Assembly: GCA_944389295.1 (NCBI GenBank)
Contig: CALXLV010000043.1
Span: 60,209 to 124,208 of the forward strand
Length of the DNA stretch: 64,000 nt
Direction of reading: 5' to 3'
Source of the DNA: an uncultured Spirochaetaceae bacterium
Lineage (GTDB): Bacteria > Spirochaetota > Spirochaetia > Sphaerochaetales > Sphaerochaetaceae
Positions 17,561 through 26,780 of the stretch are shown piece after piece. The notes beneath the pieces are model-generated. The model was given only the letters and a program-made list of their open reading frames with translations. It did not search any database and was not told where the DNA came from. Every line of letters starts with the position of its first letter. Position 1 is the stretch's first letter. The position numbers were made by a program, and so were the translations under genes.

Positions 17561-18841
17561 TCATCTTCCGTTGTTTGTATCTATCGTCCTGTCCATCTGG
17601 GAAATGAAATCCTCTTCAGAAAGCATTCCAAGAGCAAGCTCCTGCTCCGCATCTGCAAGTGATGTCATCGTCGCGGCATCAAGTTTGTCATCCCAGCTGA
17701 CCCAGCTCTGCTGAGCGTTCTCAAAGAGAGGATAGACATCATAGAAGAGCTGATCCATTCCCTCCGGAATCGGGTCATTGTAAGGTGAATAGACACCTGC
17801 ATTGAAGCATGCCTCGCTGAAATGCTCCGCAGCATATTCAAGGAGCTGCCTCATCGTCTCGTCATAGGTTTTCGCGTTGAACGCAATACCGACACCGGCG
17901 TGAATTGGTATGTCAGTACTCATGTTATCCATGCCCTGCATTGAAGGAACAGGGAATACTCCGAGCTTGCCTTCATCATACATAGCCTTCGCATTGGGAA
18001 TAAGACCTGAACCGCCATAGAAGATAGCACCAGTTCCGCCAAAGAAGATATTCACTGCATCTGTATAATCTGAACTTGTGAATCCTCTCTGGAAATAACC
18101 GCTTGTTCCAAGCGTCTTCACCAGGTCGACTCCTGCCTGAGCTGCCGTATTGCTGGAAAAATCATCAGTTCCGGCAATCCAGTTCATAATGAAATCATCA
18201 TGCGTGACCCTCCATGGGATAAAGGAGAGATAGCGCGTAAGCTGCCAGTTGTCCTTTCCTCCGACAACGACGGGTACTTCCCCATTATCAAGAAGAATCT
18301 GACAAACGTTGAGGAACTCCTCCCATGTCGTAGGCGGCTCAAGTCCGTACTTATCGAATATATCCGTGCGATAGAAGAAGAACTCACTGTAAAGAGCCTG
18401 CGGATGAAGATACATGATGCCGTCATTCGCATCCGTGAGGAAATCCACAACAGCTTTGTTCATCTTGTCAAACACGCCGATATCCTCAAGTTCAGCCTGG
18501 ATATTCAGCAGAGCTCCGCTTGCTTTTGCCGCGTCTGAGTATGGTCCATTGAAACAGCCGTAAATGTCAGGCAGCTGACCGCTTGAAATATAAAGCTGCA
18601 GTTTGTTCATGTAGTCTGCCTTATTCGCTATAAGCTCATACTCGAACTCAATACCGGTCTCCTCAGAGAATCCGTCGAATATATACGACCATATCCTGTA
18701 TGTCTCATCATTTGACCCTGCTGAATTCAGCAGAACGGTGATGGTATCGCGTTCTCCTGTCTCCCCTGATCCTCCGGCCCAGACCATTACGACTGAGATC
18801 AGAAGCACCGCAAGAACTGTTGTTAAACGTTTAACACACAT
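17561..18841 (-). CDS. Carbohydrate ABC transporter substrate-binding protein
   Basis: A 426-residue CUT1 family-1 binding protein. It has a signal peptide (positive N-terminus, LTTVLAVLLISVVMVWAGG) with no lipobox Cys, so it is probably periplasmic rather than lipid-anchored. The SBP fold shows in the YISSGQLPDIYG segment and in FFYRTDIFDKYGLEPPTTWEEFL (about residue 150). Its operon partners are the two permeases and GH32, so fructosyl oligosaccharides are the likely cargo (inference). AGGAGG precedes the ATG. A perfect 16-bp palindrome lies within codons 3-7, which is an unusual place for an operator. Confidence 0.92.
   Translation of the reverse strand: MCVKRLTTVLAVLLISVVMVWAGGSGETGERDTITVLLNSAGSNDETYRIWSYIFDGFSEETGIEFEYELIANKADYMNKLQLYISSGQLPDIYGCFNGPYSDAAKASGALLNIQAELEDIGVFDKMNKAVVDFLTDANDGIMYLHPQALYSEFFFYRTDIFDKYGLEPPTTWEEFLNVCQILLDNGEVPVVVGGKDNWQLTRYLSFIPWRVTHDDFIMNWIAGTDDFSSNTAAQAGVDLVKTLGTSGYFQRGFTSSDYTDAVNIFFGGTGAIFYGGSGLIPNAKAMYDEGKLGVFPVPSMQGMDNMSTDIPIHAGVGIAFNAKTYDETMRQLLEYAAEHFSEACFNAGVYSPYNDPIPEGMDQLFYDVYPLFENAQQSWVSWDDKLDAATMTSLADAEQELALGMLSEEDFISQMDRTIDTNNGR
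18821..18836. promoter_or_regulatory. LacI-type operator inside the start of the binding-protein gene
   Basis: TGTTAAACGTTTAACA is a perfect palindrome with the central CG typical of LacI-family sites. It shares TAAACGTTT with the site at 19898-19919. Both sites sit about 28 bases downstream of a TAAGAT box (here at 18857-18862). Confidence 0.7.
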
Positions 18842-18890
18842 GTTTTCCTCCTTTTTATCTTATGCAGCGCAAACTGCTTTATTCATACTT

Positions 18891-19883
18891 TCAGCACGAT
18901 TCCCTGATTATCAATTCCGCCTGTAATACTTCATTAACTATATCGGAACTTCTGTCCTCTATCCGTTTAAGCAGGAGATCTGCAGATTTCACTCCAAGCT
19001 CAACAGTCGGCTGTTTGATTGTCGACAGAGGAGGATTTGTTATCCCAGTCCACATATAGTCATCAAAACCTATAATAGCCATCTTATCCGGAACAGCTAT
19101 CCGGTTATCGACAAGATAGCGCATGGCCCCGATGCTCATCATGCTGGTAGAGACAAAAATAGCCGTTACATCCGGATTATTTTCCAGAATGTTTCTGCAT
19201 ATCTCAAAACCGCTGTCATCCTTAGCGCCGCCGAAACCCGTAAGTTCAGGCCGTACTGCAATCCCATGCTCATATAATGCCTCAGCATAACCCGCATAAC
19301 GGTCTTCTGTTGTGCTCAGACTTTTCAAAGCCCCGATGAATGCAATATTTCGATGCCCCTTGCTTATAAGATGCTCCACCGCTTTTTTTGAAACAGACTT
19401 TGTATCAACATATACACTATCCCCCTGAGGTGTATTAAGGCGTCTGTCTATAAAGACGGCAGGATAATCATATGTTTTGAATAAGCTCCGATAATTATAT
19501 TCCCGCGTTGTCGGCGCTATTATAATACCGCTGACCATATATGACTGGAGGTGTGCGATATGCTGTTTTTCCAGCTCAAGATTCTCATCGGTATTGCATA
19601 GTATCAGATTGTATCCCTGCTCACGGAGCCTTGTCTCAATAGCCCCGGCTATTTCGGTAAAGAAGAAATTTGATATGTCAGGAACAACAAGCCCAATTAC
19701 ATTGGACTTGTTCTCTTTAAGGCTTTTTGCCAGATAGTTTGGAGAGTAAGAAAGGTCCTTCATTGCCTTCTCCACTTTCCTTCTTGTCTCATCCGAAACA
19801 TACCTTGTACTGTTCAGTACATGAGACACTGTGGCAATCGAAACGCCTGCGGCCATTGCTACATCTTTTATTCCGATTGCCAT
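18891..19883 (-). CDS. LacI-family transcriptional regulator
   Basis: A 330-residue repressor with an N-terminal helix-turn-helix and hinge (IKDVAMAAGVSIATVSHVLN, residues about 4-23, then SPNYLAKSLKENKSNVIGLVVP). It also has a periplasmic-binding-protein-like effector domain (about 60-330, with GFDDYMWTGITNPPLSTI near 275). It lies between the divergent fructokinase gene and the transport operon. Palindromes upstream of its own gene and at the transport operon start indicate autoregulation and control of both units. The effector is probably a fructosyl sugar or its phosphate (inference). Confidence 0.95.
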   Translation of the reverse strand: MAIGIKDVAMAAGVSIATVSHVLNSTRYVSDETRRKVEKAMKDLSYSPNYLAKSLKENKSNVIGLVVPDISNFFFTEIAGAIETRLREQGYNLILCNTDENLELEKQHIAHLQSYMVSGIIIAPTTREYNYRSLFKTYDYPAVFIDRRLNTPQGDSVYVDTKSVSKKAVEHLISKGHRNIAFIGALKSLSTTEDRYAGYAEALYEHGIAVRPELTGFGGAKDDSGFEICRNILENNPDVTAIFVSTSMMSIGAMRYLVDNRIAVPDKMAIIGFDDYMWTGITNPPLSTIKQPTVELGVKSADLLLKRIEDRSSDIVNEVLQAELIIRESC

Positions 19884-19897
19884 GCTTTCCTCCTATT

Positions 19898-19919
19898 AAA
19901 ACGATTGCGTAAACGTTTT
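19898..19919. promoter_or_regulatory. LacI-type operator between the divergent lacI and fructokinase genes
   Basis: A 22-bp imperfect palindrome centred on CG (arms AAAACGATTGC and GTAAACGTTTT, two mismatches). It lies downstream of the lacI -10 and overlaps the -35/spacer of the fructokinase promoter, so one bound repressor could silence both. Confidence 0.75.
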
Positions 19920-19934
19920 CCTTAGCTATATACT
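19905..19934 (+). promoter_or_regulatory. Fructokinase promoter
   Basis: TTGCGT, 18 bases, TATACT. The -35 and spacer lie within the LacI-type operator. The first gene is 65 bases downstream. Confidence 0.5.
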
Positions 19935-19935
19935 C

Positions 19936-19964
19936 ATCTTAGGGTGAGTTTTCCAACTTGTCAA
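19936..19964 (-). promoter_or_regulatory. lacI-family regulator promoter
   Basis: TTGACA, 17 bases, TAAGAT. The operator lies immediately downstream of the expected transcription start. Confidence 0.75.
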
Positions 19965-19998
19965 AAGAATTTTAAAGAAAAAAGGAGCAGCACAAAAT

Positions 19999-20871
19999 AT
20001 GAAAGCGATAGCATTCGGGGAAATACTGTGGGACGTATTCACTGATACAGGGAAAAAGACGCTTGGCGGAGCCCCTCTGAATGTTGCTGGACATATAAAA
20101 CGCCTTGGAGGCGAATCATACATCATAAGCGGAGTTGGAAATGATGAGCTTGGCAATGAGACAATAAAATACATACACGAAATGGGGATGACAGACAAAT
20201 ACATCATCCGTACATCAGATTATGAGACCGGCAGAGCACTGGTCACACTCAGAGATGGTATCCCCTCCTACACTTTCAACAGACCTGCCGCATGGGACAG
20301 AATAGAACTTACAAAGGATATGTCTGACAGCCTTTTCTCAGAGGAGTATGATGTACTTATTTTCGGAACACTTGCCCAAAGGGAACAGAAGTCACGTGAG
20401 ACATTGAGGACAATATTGAAAGCTGCAAAAGCACGTGAATTGTTTTTTGATGTGAATCTGCGGCTGGATTTTTATACACCGGAAATCATCATTGACTCTC
20501 TTCGTTATGCGACAATTCTCAAAATGAATGATGAGGAACAGCCTGTGATTCTTAGGATTGCCGGCTGTGAATCAATCAAAGAACTAATGAACAGATACAG
20601 TCTGTCAATTGTTATTGTCACATACGGAAAAAAAGGAACTTACTGCTACAGCAGCGGTAAATGCTTTCATTGCGAACCGGAGAATGTTCCGGTAGTCGAT
20701 ACAGTCGGTGCAGGTGACAGTCTATCAGCTGGATTTCTATATTTTACTTTCTCTGGATATCCGGTAGATATCGCTCTTGCCAAAGCAAGCATGCTGGCCG
20801 ACTATGTAGTACAGAAAAGAGGTGCAATACCTGAATATGATGAAACATTCCGCAGGAAACTCTTATCATAA
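19999..20871 (+). CDS. PfkB-family fructokinase
   Basis: A 290-residue sugar kinase. The N-terminal GEILWDVF and GGAPLNVAGHIKRLGG motifs (substrate binding) and the C-terminal PfkB signature DTVGAGDSLSAGF (catalytic Asp, about residue 240) are present. The form of the first motifs is typical of fructokinases. It would phosphorylate fructose released by the neighbouring GH32 enzyme. It is transcribed divergently from the regulator through a shared operator. A GGAG lies about 12 bases before the ATG, a little far. It shares the A+T-richer composition of the fructoside locus. Confidence 0.92.
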   Translation: MKAIAFGEILWDVFTDTGKKTLGGAPLNVAGHIKRLGGESYIISGVGNDELGNETIKYIHEMGMTDKYIIRTSDYETGRALVTLRDGIPSYTFNRPAAWDRIELTKDMSDSLFSEEYDVLIFGTLAQREQKSRETLRTILKAAKARELFFDVNLRLDFYTPEIIIDSLRYATILKMNDEEQPVILRIAGCESIKELMNRYSLSIVIVTYGKKGTYCYSSGKCFHCEPENVPVVDTVGAGDSLSAGFLYFTFSGYPVDIALAKASMLADYVVQKRGAIPEYDETFRRKLLS

Positions 20872-20918
20872 GAACTTCCGCGGAATGTTCATTCAGAAGA
20901 AATAAAGCTGAAAGACTC

Positions 20919-22619
20919 TCAGACCATCAGCTTGTCGAGATCGATCTCAGCCATGATGGCAGGCATTGAGCAGCCCCATGACTCAAGAACCTGAGGATGA
21001 ACCTCTCCGAAGATTCCGACATTCTCACCCTTGCAGATGATATATGCGCATCTGCCGGGAATGAACCTCGGATCATCCTTGACCTCCGCAAGCGTGTACT
21101 CCTTCCTGAGGAAGTACATCAGCGTGTAGATATAGGAGGAGGCGTCGTTGTAGCCTATCGCGGCATTGGAGGAGAAGAAGCCGAGGCTGTCCTTCGTCTT
21201 TGTGCCGCTGTTATCCTCCGCATCTTTCACTGTGACCTTGCCGATCTCGAAGATGTTGTGAGGATATACTGCATGTCCTGACACAGACTCACTCTCAAGG
21301 AGACACGGAAGGACGGACGGCCTTATTACCTCATAGTTCTCGCTCATCGGATTGGCGATGAATACGGCATCATCGCCCGAGATGTGCATGTTGTCGATGT
21401 ATTCTTTTTTGGAACCAAGGTAGTTGTACATCATCTCCTGGAAACCGAGACCAACAAGAATGCCCTTCACCTTCCTTGAGAACTCCTCTACCGGGGAAAG
21501 GCGGCCGACCGTGAAGTCATGCGGCATCACAGGCTCGAAGTTCATCAGACCGTGTCCGATCATCACATCCTCGACTACATCGACGCCATGGAGGAAGTCG
21601 TTGCGGTACTCAGGCACATTGGCGTAGATCACGCCGCCGTCCTCGATGGCATAGACGCCCATCTTCCTGAGCGCATTGACGCACTCCTCCCCTGAAAGAT
21701 CCTCCCCGAGCTTCGAGTGGACAAGATCGAGCGAAGCGGCCATCGGGCGCTGGAAATAATACGGCACTGTGATCTCCCTGCCGTAAGGAGTGTCCTTTGC
21801 AAAGCGGCACTTCACTGGAAGTATCTCGAATCCCATATCAGCCATATCGCAGCTGAGTATAGAGACTGCGAGGAGAAGGTCGTCGAGTATCGGGCCGGAA
21901 ACCTCTATGAAGAGATCGGAGTCGCCGACCTCGACAGCACCGATGCGCGCGCTGTTGATCACAGGCGGGAACGAAAGTGTATCGCCGTTGTCATCATAGA
22001 GATACGGGAAGCGCGGGAAAGACGAGACTATATAGCCATACTCCCTACCCTTCGGGTGCTTCTCGCATATCTCCCTCAGCGTAAGCTCCTCAGTCATGCC
22101 GAGCGGCACGAAGCTGACCTTGTCAGGATCGACCGCGGCGTAGTGCACGGGATACTTTATCAGGTCGGAACGGTAGATTCCCATAGCGATGGTCTTTCTC
22201 TTCCTGCCGAAGTTGGTGCAGAGCTTCTCCTGGCTCTGGATCAGGTTGACAAGAAGATCGTTGTCCACTGCCCTGCCTCTGGCGGCGAAGCCTATGGAGT
22301 AGTCGCGGATTCCGACAGCGCTCTCGTCATCAATGACCATGCGGCCGTCAGAGGGCCTCTCGTCATCCTTCGTGGAGAAGAAATCATAGTAGGGAATCTC
22401 CCCGTCCATATAGCATCTGAGCGCTCTGGCGACACCGGCGGCTGACCAGAGATCAGGGCGGTTCGTGTCATTGAGCTCGATCTTGAGCACATGGTTCTCG
22501 GTATCGTGTCCGTCAAGCTCAGCCTTGGCGACGGGGAAGATATCAACAAGCTCCTCATCGGTCATCCTGCGGCCGAGAAGTGAATAGAATATATTCTCAG
22601 GTACTTCGATCTTAGGCAT
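20919..22619 (-). CDS. pheT: Phenylalanyl-tRNA synthetase beta subunit (archaeal type)
   Basis: A 566-residue PheT of the shorter archaeal/eukaryotic type: it lacks the N-terminal EMAP/tRNA-binding domain of the common 800-residue bacterial form. It has B5-like and B3/4-like regions (ELNDTNRPDLWSAAGVARAL near residue 50; YRNDFLHGVDVVEDVMIGHG near 335) and a C-terminal catalytic-like domain used in alpha2beta2 assembly. It starts one base after the pheS stop. Archaeal-type PheRS is known from spirochaetes and is usually explained by ancient transfer. Confidence 0.95.
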   Translation of the reverse strand: MPKIEVPENIFYSLLGRRMTDEELVDIFPVAKAELDGHDTENHVLKIELNDTNRPDLWSAAGVARALRCYMDGEIPYYDFFSTKDDERPSDGRMVIDDESAVGIRDYSIGFAARGRAVDNDLLVNLIQSQEKLCTNFGRKRKTIAMGIYRSDLIKYPVHYAAVDPDKVSFVPLGMTEELTLREICEKHPKGREYGYIVSSFPRFPYLYDDNGDTLSFPPVINSARIGAVEVGDSDLFIEVSGPILDDLLLAVSILSCDMADMGFEILPVKCRFAKDTPYGREITVPYYFQRPMAASLDLVHSKLGEDLSGEECVNALRKMGVYAIEDGGVIYANVPEYRNDFLHGVDVVEDVMIGHGLMNFEPVMPHDFTVGRLSPVEEFSRKVKGILVGLGFQEMMYNYLGSKKEYIDNMHISGDDAVFIANPMSENYEVIRPSVLPCLLESESVSGHAVYPHNIFEIGKVTVKDAEDNSGTKTKDSLGFFSSNAAIGYNDASSYIYTLMYFLRKEYTLAEVKDDPRFIPGRCAYIICKGENVGIFGEVHPQVLESWGCSMPAIMAEIDLDKLMV

Positions 22620-22620
22620 G

Positions 22621-24165
22621 TCAGTTTCCTCTCCTTGTCCTTACGCTCTCGATATCGGGGGTGAAAAGCTCCCTGAGATCATTGAGTCCGAGATGCATCA
22701 GCGCCATTCTGTCGATTCCGAGTCCCCATGCCAGTACGGGAACGTCGATTCCGAGCGGCTCTGTGACTTCCGGACGGAATATGCCGGAACCTCCGAGCTC
22801 GAACCATCCGAGAACGGGGTGCTTGATATGAACCTCTATCGACGGCTCTGTAAACGGGAAGTATCCGGGGACGTACTTCACTTCCTCTGCTCCCGCAATC
22901 TCCTCCGCGAACATCTTAAGAAGTCCGAGGAGGTTTTTCAGATTGACATCCTTTCCGAGAACGATGCCCTCTGTCTGGTAGAAATCGGCGCCGTGCGTTG
23001 CATCCACCTGGTCATATCTGAAGCAGCGGACAACACCGAAATACTTGCCGGGAACCTTCGCTTTCGTAAGCTGGTGAGCCGAGAGAACTGTCCCCTGGCT
23101 CCTGAGAACCTGACGTCTGGTGAACTCATGATCGAATGAATAGCCCCATCCGCGCGAGCCGGTTTTCCAACCGTTCTCATGCGTCGCGGCTACCTGGCTG
23201 AGCCACGGCTCCTCGATCTCCCTGCAGTGCACAGGATCTTTAACATAATAGACATCGTGGATATCGCGGGCGGAGTGGAACTGTGGCATGAAGAGCGCAT
23301 CGCCATTCCAGAACTCGTTTTCCACAAGCGGTCCGTCAAACTCCTCAAAGCCGAGGGCTATCAGCTTGTCCTTGACCCACTGGAGATACTCTGAATAGGC
23401 ATTCCTTCTTCCGGGAATCAGCCTTGATGTCGGGGCATTGATCCCGTACGGACGGAACGTACCGTTCTTCCATGCTCCAGTCTGAATCATCTCGGGAGTC
23501 AGGACACCGAACTCCTCTCCGGTTATGTTCGCCTCAAGAAGCGCCTTTCTGGCCTCATCGCCTGCAGGGGTGAGGCGGTAGACGACATCTTCCCTTTCGA
23601 CGATGCGGAACGGGGATGAGGCAGCACCCCTCTTCTTAGCCATCGCTCCGATCGCCTTCTTCTCCTCTGACGAGAGCGATGCATCATTAAGAGTGCCGTC
23701 TCCGGCAGCAGCTCTCTCCAGAAGGGAACGCTGGATGACGACTTCCTCCGGAAGAGCATCCGATGCGATCTCGGCCTTTCTCTCTCCGTTGAGCCTGAGA
23801 ATGCCCTTTGAGGAGAGCAGCCCGAACGCAGAACCGACATCGCTCTTCTCCATGGAAAGCGCCTCCGCGATCTCGGGCATTGCATGTGCGCCGTTCTCCT
23901 TGAGATATGAGAATATCCTCTCAGGGGCAGTTCCTGCGGCCTTCTGTTCGCGGCCCGTATCGGTAAGCTCATAGAATGTTTTCTTCTCTCTGGACGTCTC
24001 CTCAAGACATCCCTTTGAGGTAAGCCATGAGAAAGCCTGATTGCACTGGCCTATCTTATATCCAAGCTCGCTTACAATGCGCTCTGCGGTTATGTCCTCG
24101 CCTGCCGAGACATGCCTGAGGAGCTTCACTTCAAGCGGATGCAAATTCTTCACGTCGATATCCAT
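22621..24165 (-). CDS. pheS: Phenylalanyl-tRNA synthetase alpha subunit (archaeal type)
   Basis: A 514-residue catalytic subunit that charges tRNA-Phe. Residues about 1-190 form tandem winged-helix domains typical of the archaeal/eukaryotic alpha subunit. The class II core follows, with motif 2 at RCFRYDQVDATHGADFYQTEG and motif 3 at LGIDRMALMHLGLNDLRELF. AAGGAG precedes the ATG. It forms the pheST operon with its own promoter about 30 bases upstream. Confidence 0.96.
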   Translation of the reverse strand: MDIDVKNLHPLEVKLLRHVSAGEDITAERIVSELGYKIGQCNQAFSWLTSKGCLEETSREKKTFYELTDTGREQKAAGTAPERIFSYLKENGAHAMPEIAEALSMEKSDVGSAFGLLSSKGILRLNGERKAEIASDALPEEVVIQRSLLERAAAGDGTLNDASLSSEEKKAIGAMAKKRGAASSPFRIVEREDVVYRLTPAGDEARKALLEANITGEEFGVLTPEMIQTGAWKNGTFRPYGINAPTSRLIPGRRNAYSEYLQWVKDKLIALGFEEFDGPLVENEFWNGDALFMPQFHSARDIHDVYYVKDPVHCREIEEPWLSQVAATHENGWKTGSRGWGYSFDHEFTRRQVLRSQGTVLSAHQLTKAKVPGKYFGVVRCFRYDQVDATHGADFYQTEGIVLGKDVNLKNLLGLLKMFAEEIAGAEEVKYVPGYFPFTEPSIEVHIKHPVLGWFELGGSGIFRPEVTEPLGIDVPVLAWGLGIDRMALMHLGLNDLRELFTPDIESVRTRRGN

Positions 24166-24193
24166 AAATCAACTCCTTGGGAAATACACGGTG

Positions 24194-24221
24194 ATTATAT
24201 TGTTTAAGGGAGAAAAATCAA
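24194..24221 (-). promoter_or_regulatory. pheST promoter
   Basis: TTGATT, 16 bases, TATAAT, followed by a short leader with a Shine-Dalgarno site. No T-box or attenuator structure is visible between it and pheS. Confidence 0.65.
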
Positions 24222-24262
24222 AGGCTATGGAGGGCCTGCCCTCACTTTATGGCAATCGGAGC

Positions 24263-26206
24263 TCAGAGCCCAATCATGGAGATGGCCTCCGCCCTTATGC
24301 TCTCACCGGAGACAAGCACTGCACTCTCAAGCGCGGGCGAGAACGGCACGGGCGACGGCAGAGCTGAGACAATCCTCACAGAACCGGGAGTATAGGAAGG
24401 AAGAGATGCGATTATCCTCAGCACAGACTCTGCGACGCTTCCCTCAAGCGGAGTATCCTCCACGATGAGAGCCTTTCCTATCCTCGTATAGTGAGAGGCG
24501 ATCGCCTCCTCATCCAGCGGCGATATAGTCGCGAGATCGAGAAACGTAATTCTATCCGCCATATCTCTCAGGACCTTCCCCGCCTCAGCGAACGCACGCG
24601 AATAGCCTGTCACAAGAAGCTCGCCTCCGTTTCCATGGACGATCGCCTTTCCGAGCGGAAGGAAAGCGTTTGAATCCCCGATCTCCCCCTCTTCTCCGTA
24701 GAGAGCCTTGTGCTCAAAGAAGAGAACAGGATTGTTCTCCCTGTTCGCGCTTTTCAGCAGAGCCTTCGCCGAATACGGATCGGACGGCGCTGCAACTATG
24801 AGGCCGGGCACTCCGAGGAACATCGTCTCAAGCGACTGGGTATGCTGTGCGCCGTGCCCTGTGCCGCCGCCTATGGGAGTGCGGTAGATCATCGGGCACG
24901 AGAGCTGTCCTCCTGACATGAAATACGCCTTCGCCGCATGGTTTATCAGGGCATCGGATGCGAGCGTCGAGAAATCGCCGTACATCACCTCAACGACAGG
25001 ATGCATTCCGAGCATCGCGGCTCCCGCGGCCATTCCCGTGAATGTCTCTTCTGAGACCGGCGTCTCTATCACCTTTGAGGGATATTTCTTAGAGAGGCCC
25101 TCAGTCACTCCGAAGCATCCGCCGTATATCCCGATATCCTCCCCCATCAGAAAGGCTCTTCCGTCCTCTCGGAGAATATCATCGAGAGCCTCTCTGACAG
25201 CCTCGCGGTATGTCCCCCTGTGCAAAGTACCTGACAGAGAGTTCTGCATCGGCGAAGGCGCACTGACAAAGCTCATCATCTCGGAGACGGAAAGCACATC
25301 ATCGCGGCTCTCCTCAGCCTGTGAGAGCGCATCGCTTACTTCCAGATTCACCTTGCGTGCCGTCTCAAGAAGAATCTCCTCTTTGTATGCACCGCTATCG
25401 AGGAGGAACTTCCCGAAGAAGACGATGGGATCACGCTTCTCCCACTCCTTCTCCTCCTCGCGGCTCCTGTAAACGAGCTTGTCCGAACGGCTGTGGCCGC
25501 ACATGCGGTAAGTTTCAGCCTCAATGAAATAAGGTTTTTTCTCCGAGAGAATATAGTCCCTGGCACGCTTTACTGCGGTTAGCACCGCTATCACGTCATT
25601 GCCGTCAATCTTCTCAGAAGGAATCAGGAAGCCCTCTGCACGTTTGTAAATGCCGTCTGAGGCTATCATTCTGTCAGAAGATGCGGACATGCCGTAGTGG
25701 TTGTTCTCGAGGAAGAAGAGCATCGGAAGGGACCAGATGGAAGCCATGTTCATCATCTCGTAGAGCGTTCCGCGCGATGAGGCTCCGTCTCCGAATATCG
25801 CAGCGGAGATGTTCTTCCTCCCCGATCTATCCAAAGCGAGGGCAGCGCCTCCTGCGAGGCTTATCCCGGAGCCTACGACAGCCGACGATCCGAGGTTGCA
25901 TGTGGAGACATCCGTCATGTGCATGGAGCCGCCGAGGCCGCGGCATATGCCGCTGCGGGCACCGAACATCTCGGAGAACATCCTGTCCAGTTTTGTTCCC
26001 CTCGCGGCGTTGTATCCGTGGCATCTGTGCGTCGGCACTATCCAGTCATGCCTATCCAGCGCGGCCGCAAGACCGGCGTGGCACGCCTCCTGCCCTATTG
26101 AGAGATGATACGAACCATGAAGCTCCCCTTTCGAGCCGAGCCGCTCTATCTCGCGCTCAAAGAACCTCGAGCGGAGCATCGCCGCAAAGAGTGAGAGATG
26201 ATCCAT
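24263..26206 (-). CDS. Fused alpha-beta E1 of a 2-oxoacid dehydrogenase complex
   Basis: A 647-residue thiamine-diphosphate enzyme in which E1-alpha (residues about 1-310) and E1-beta (about 335-647) are one chain. The alpha part has the cofactor motif GDGAS..NNHYG (about 139-171) and HRCHGYNAARG. The beta part has GEDIGIYGG, VSEETFTGMAAGAAMLG and PSDPYSAKALL. It resembles pyruvate, branched-chain or acetoin dehydrogenase E1. GGAGGAAG precedes the ATG. It follows the flavin reductase by 31 bases. No E2 or E3 gene is nearby, so it either uses subunits encoded elsewhere or works alone. The substrate is not certain. Confidence 0.88.
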   Translation of the reverse strand: MDHLSLFAAMLRSRFFEREIERLGSKGELHGSYHLSIGQEACHAGLAAALDRHDWIVPTHRCHGYNAARGTKLDRMFSEMFGARSGICRGLGGSMHMTDVSTCNLGSSAVVGSGISLAGGAALALDRSGRKNISAAIFGDGASSRGTLYEMMNMASIWSLPMLFFLENNHYGMSASSDRMIASDGIYKRAEGFLIPSEKIDGNDVIAVLTAVKRARDYILSEKKPYFIEAETYRMCGHSRSDKLVYRSREEEKEWEKRDPIVFFGKFLLDSGAYKEEILLETARKVNLEVSDALSQAEESRDDVLSVSEMMSFVSAPSPMQNSLSGTLHRGTYREAVREALDDILREDGRAFLMGEDIGIYGGCFGVTEGLSKKYPSKVIETPVSEETFTGMAAGAAMLGMHPVVEVMYGDFSTLASDALINHAAKAYFMSGGQLSCPMIYRTPIGGGTGHGAQHTQSLETMFLGVPGLIVAAPSDPYSAKALLKSANRENNPVLFFEHKALYGEEGEIGDSNAFLPLGKAIVHGNGGELLVTGYSRAFAEAGKVLRDMADRITFLDLATISPLDEEAIASHYTRIGKALIVEDTPLEGSVAESVLRIIASLPSYTPGSVRIVSALPSPVPFSPALESAVLVSGESIRAEAISMIGL

Positions 26207-26237
26207 GCTTCCTCCGGATGTCCCCAGGATGTCTCCG

Positions 26238-26732
26238 TCAGGCGATATAAACTCCTTCTATGCGGCCTATGAACATCCTGTGCCAGTCTCCCTGAGGATA
26301 GAACTTGAGTATCTCCGCGTCAATCATCGACCCCGCATCGAGAAGCGTCTCCGAAATCTTCGTGCAGGTGAAGATGAGGTTGGCCTCGCTGAAAGCCACA
26401 GTGCCGTCAAGCTCCACCGGCGTTATTCCGGCTCCTGCCGCCTTGTCAGTGTTCCTTCCGGAATGCGATCCGCAGAAATCCAGCGCGGACGATAGCGACG
26501 GCGGAAAGAATGAAAGAGAGAAACGCGGATACTTCTCAATGAATGAGAGCGTGTATCTGGAGCCGCGGACAAATACGGAGGCCACAGGAGAATTCCAGAG
26601 ATATCCCAGCATTCCCCATCCCGCAGTCATTGTATTCCAGTCGGAACCGCTTCCCGCCGTAAGGAGGAAGGAATCATTGCCGATGACCGTAAATGGATTC
26701 AGCTCTAGCTGCTCAAAGCCTATGGACTGCAT
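26238..26732 (-). CDS. Flavin reductase-like domain protein
   Basis: A 164-residue protein of the FMN-binding split-barrel flavin reductase family. Relevant segments are FLLTAGSGSDWNTMTAGWGMLGYLWNSP (flavin-binding loop, about residues 20-50) and RYTLSFIEKYPRFSLSFFP. Members reduce FMN/FAD with NAD(P)H or bind flavin for other oxidoreductases. ATG at 26732 is chosen because AAAGGAGG lies just upstream; an in-frame ATG at 26810 would include promoter sequence. It is the first gene of a two-gene unit with the fused E1. The pairing is unusual and its meaning is unknown. Confidence 0.82.
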   Translation of the reverse strand: MQSIGFEQLELNPFTVIGNDSFLLTAGSGSDWNTMTAGWGMLGYLWNSPVASVFVRGSRYTLSFIEKYPRFSLSFFPPSLSSALDFCGSHSGRNTDKAAGAGITPVELDGTVAFSEANLIFTCTKISETLLDAGSMIDAEILKFYPQGDWHRMFIGRIEGVYIA

Positions 26733-26745
26733 CTGGCCTCCTTTT

Positions 26746-26764
26746 CCGCACAGAGGATGTGCGG
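26746..26764 (-). repeat. Hairpin in the flavin reductase 5' leader
   Basis: CCGCAC and GTGCGG arms with a 7-base loop, located between the transcription start and the Shine-Dalgarno site. It could affect translation. Confidence 0.5.
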
Positions 26765-26780
26765 CTTCTTTTCTCATTAC

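Noticed and set aside
20872..20918. Terminator after fructokinase
   Set aside because: GAACTTCC/GGAATGTTC forms only a short bulged stem without a T-run.
24222..24262. Terminator for the E1 operon
   Set aside because: GAGGGC/GCCCTC can pair, but the loop is too small and no T-run follows directly.
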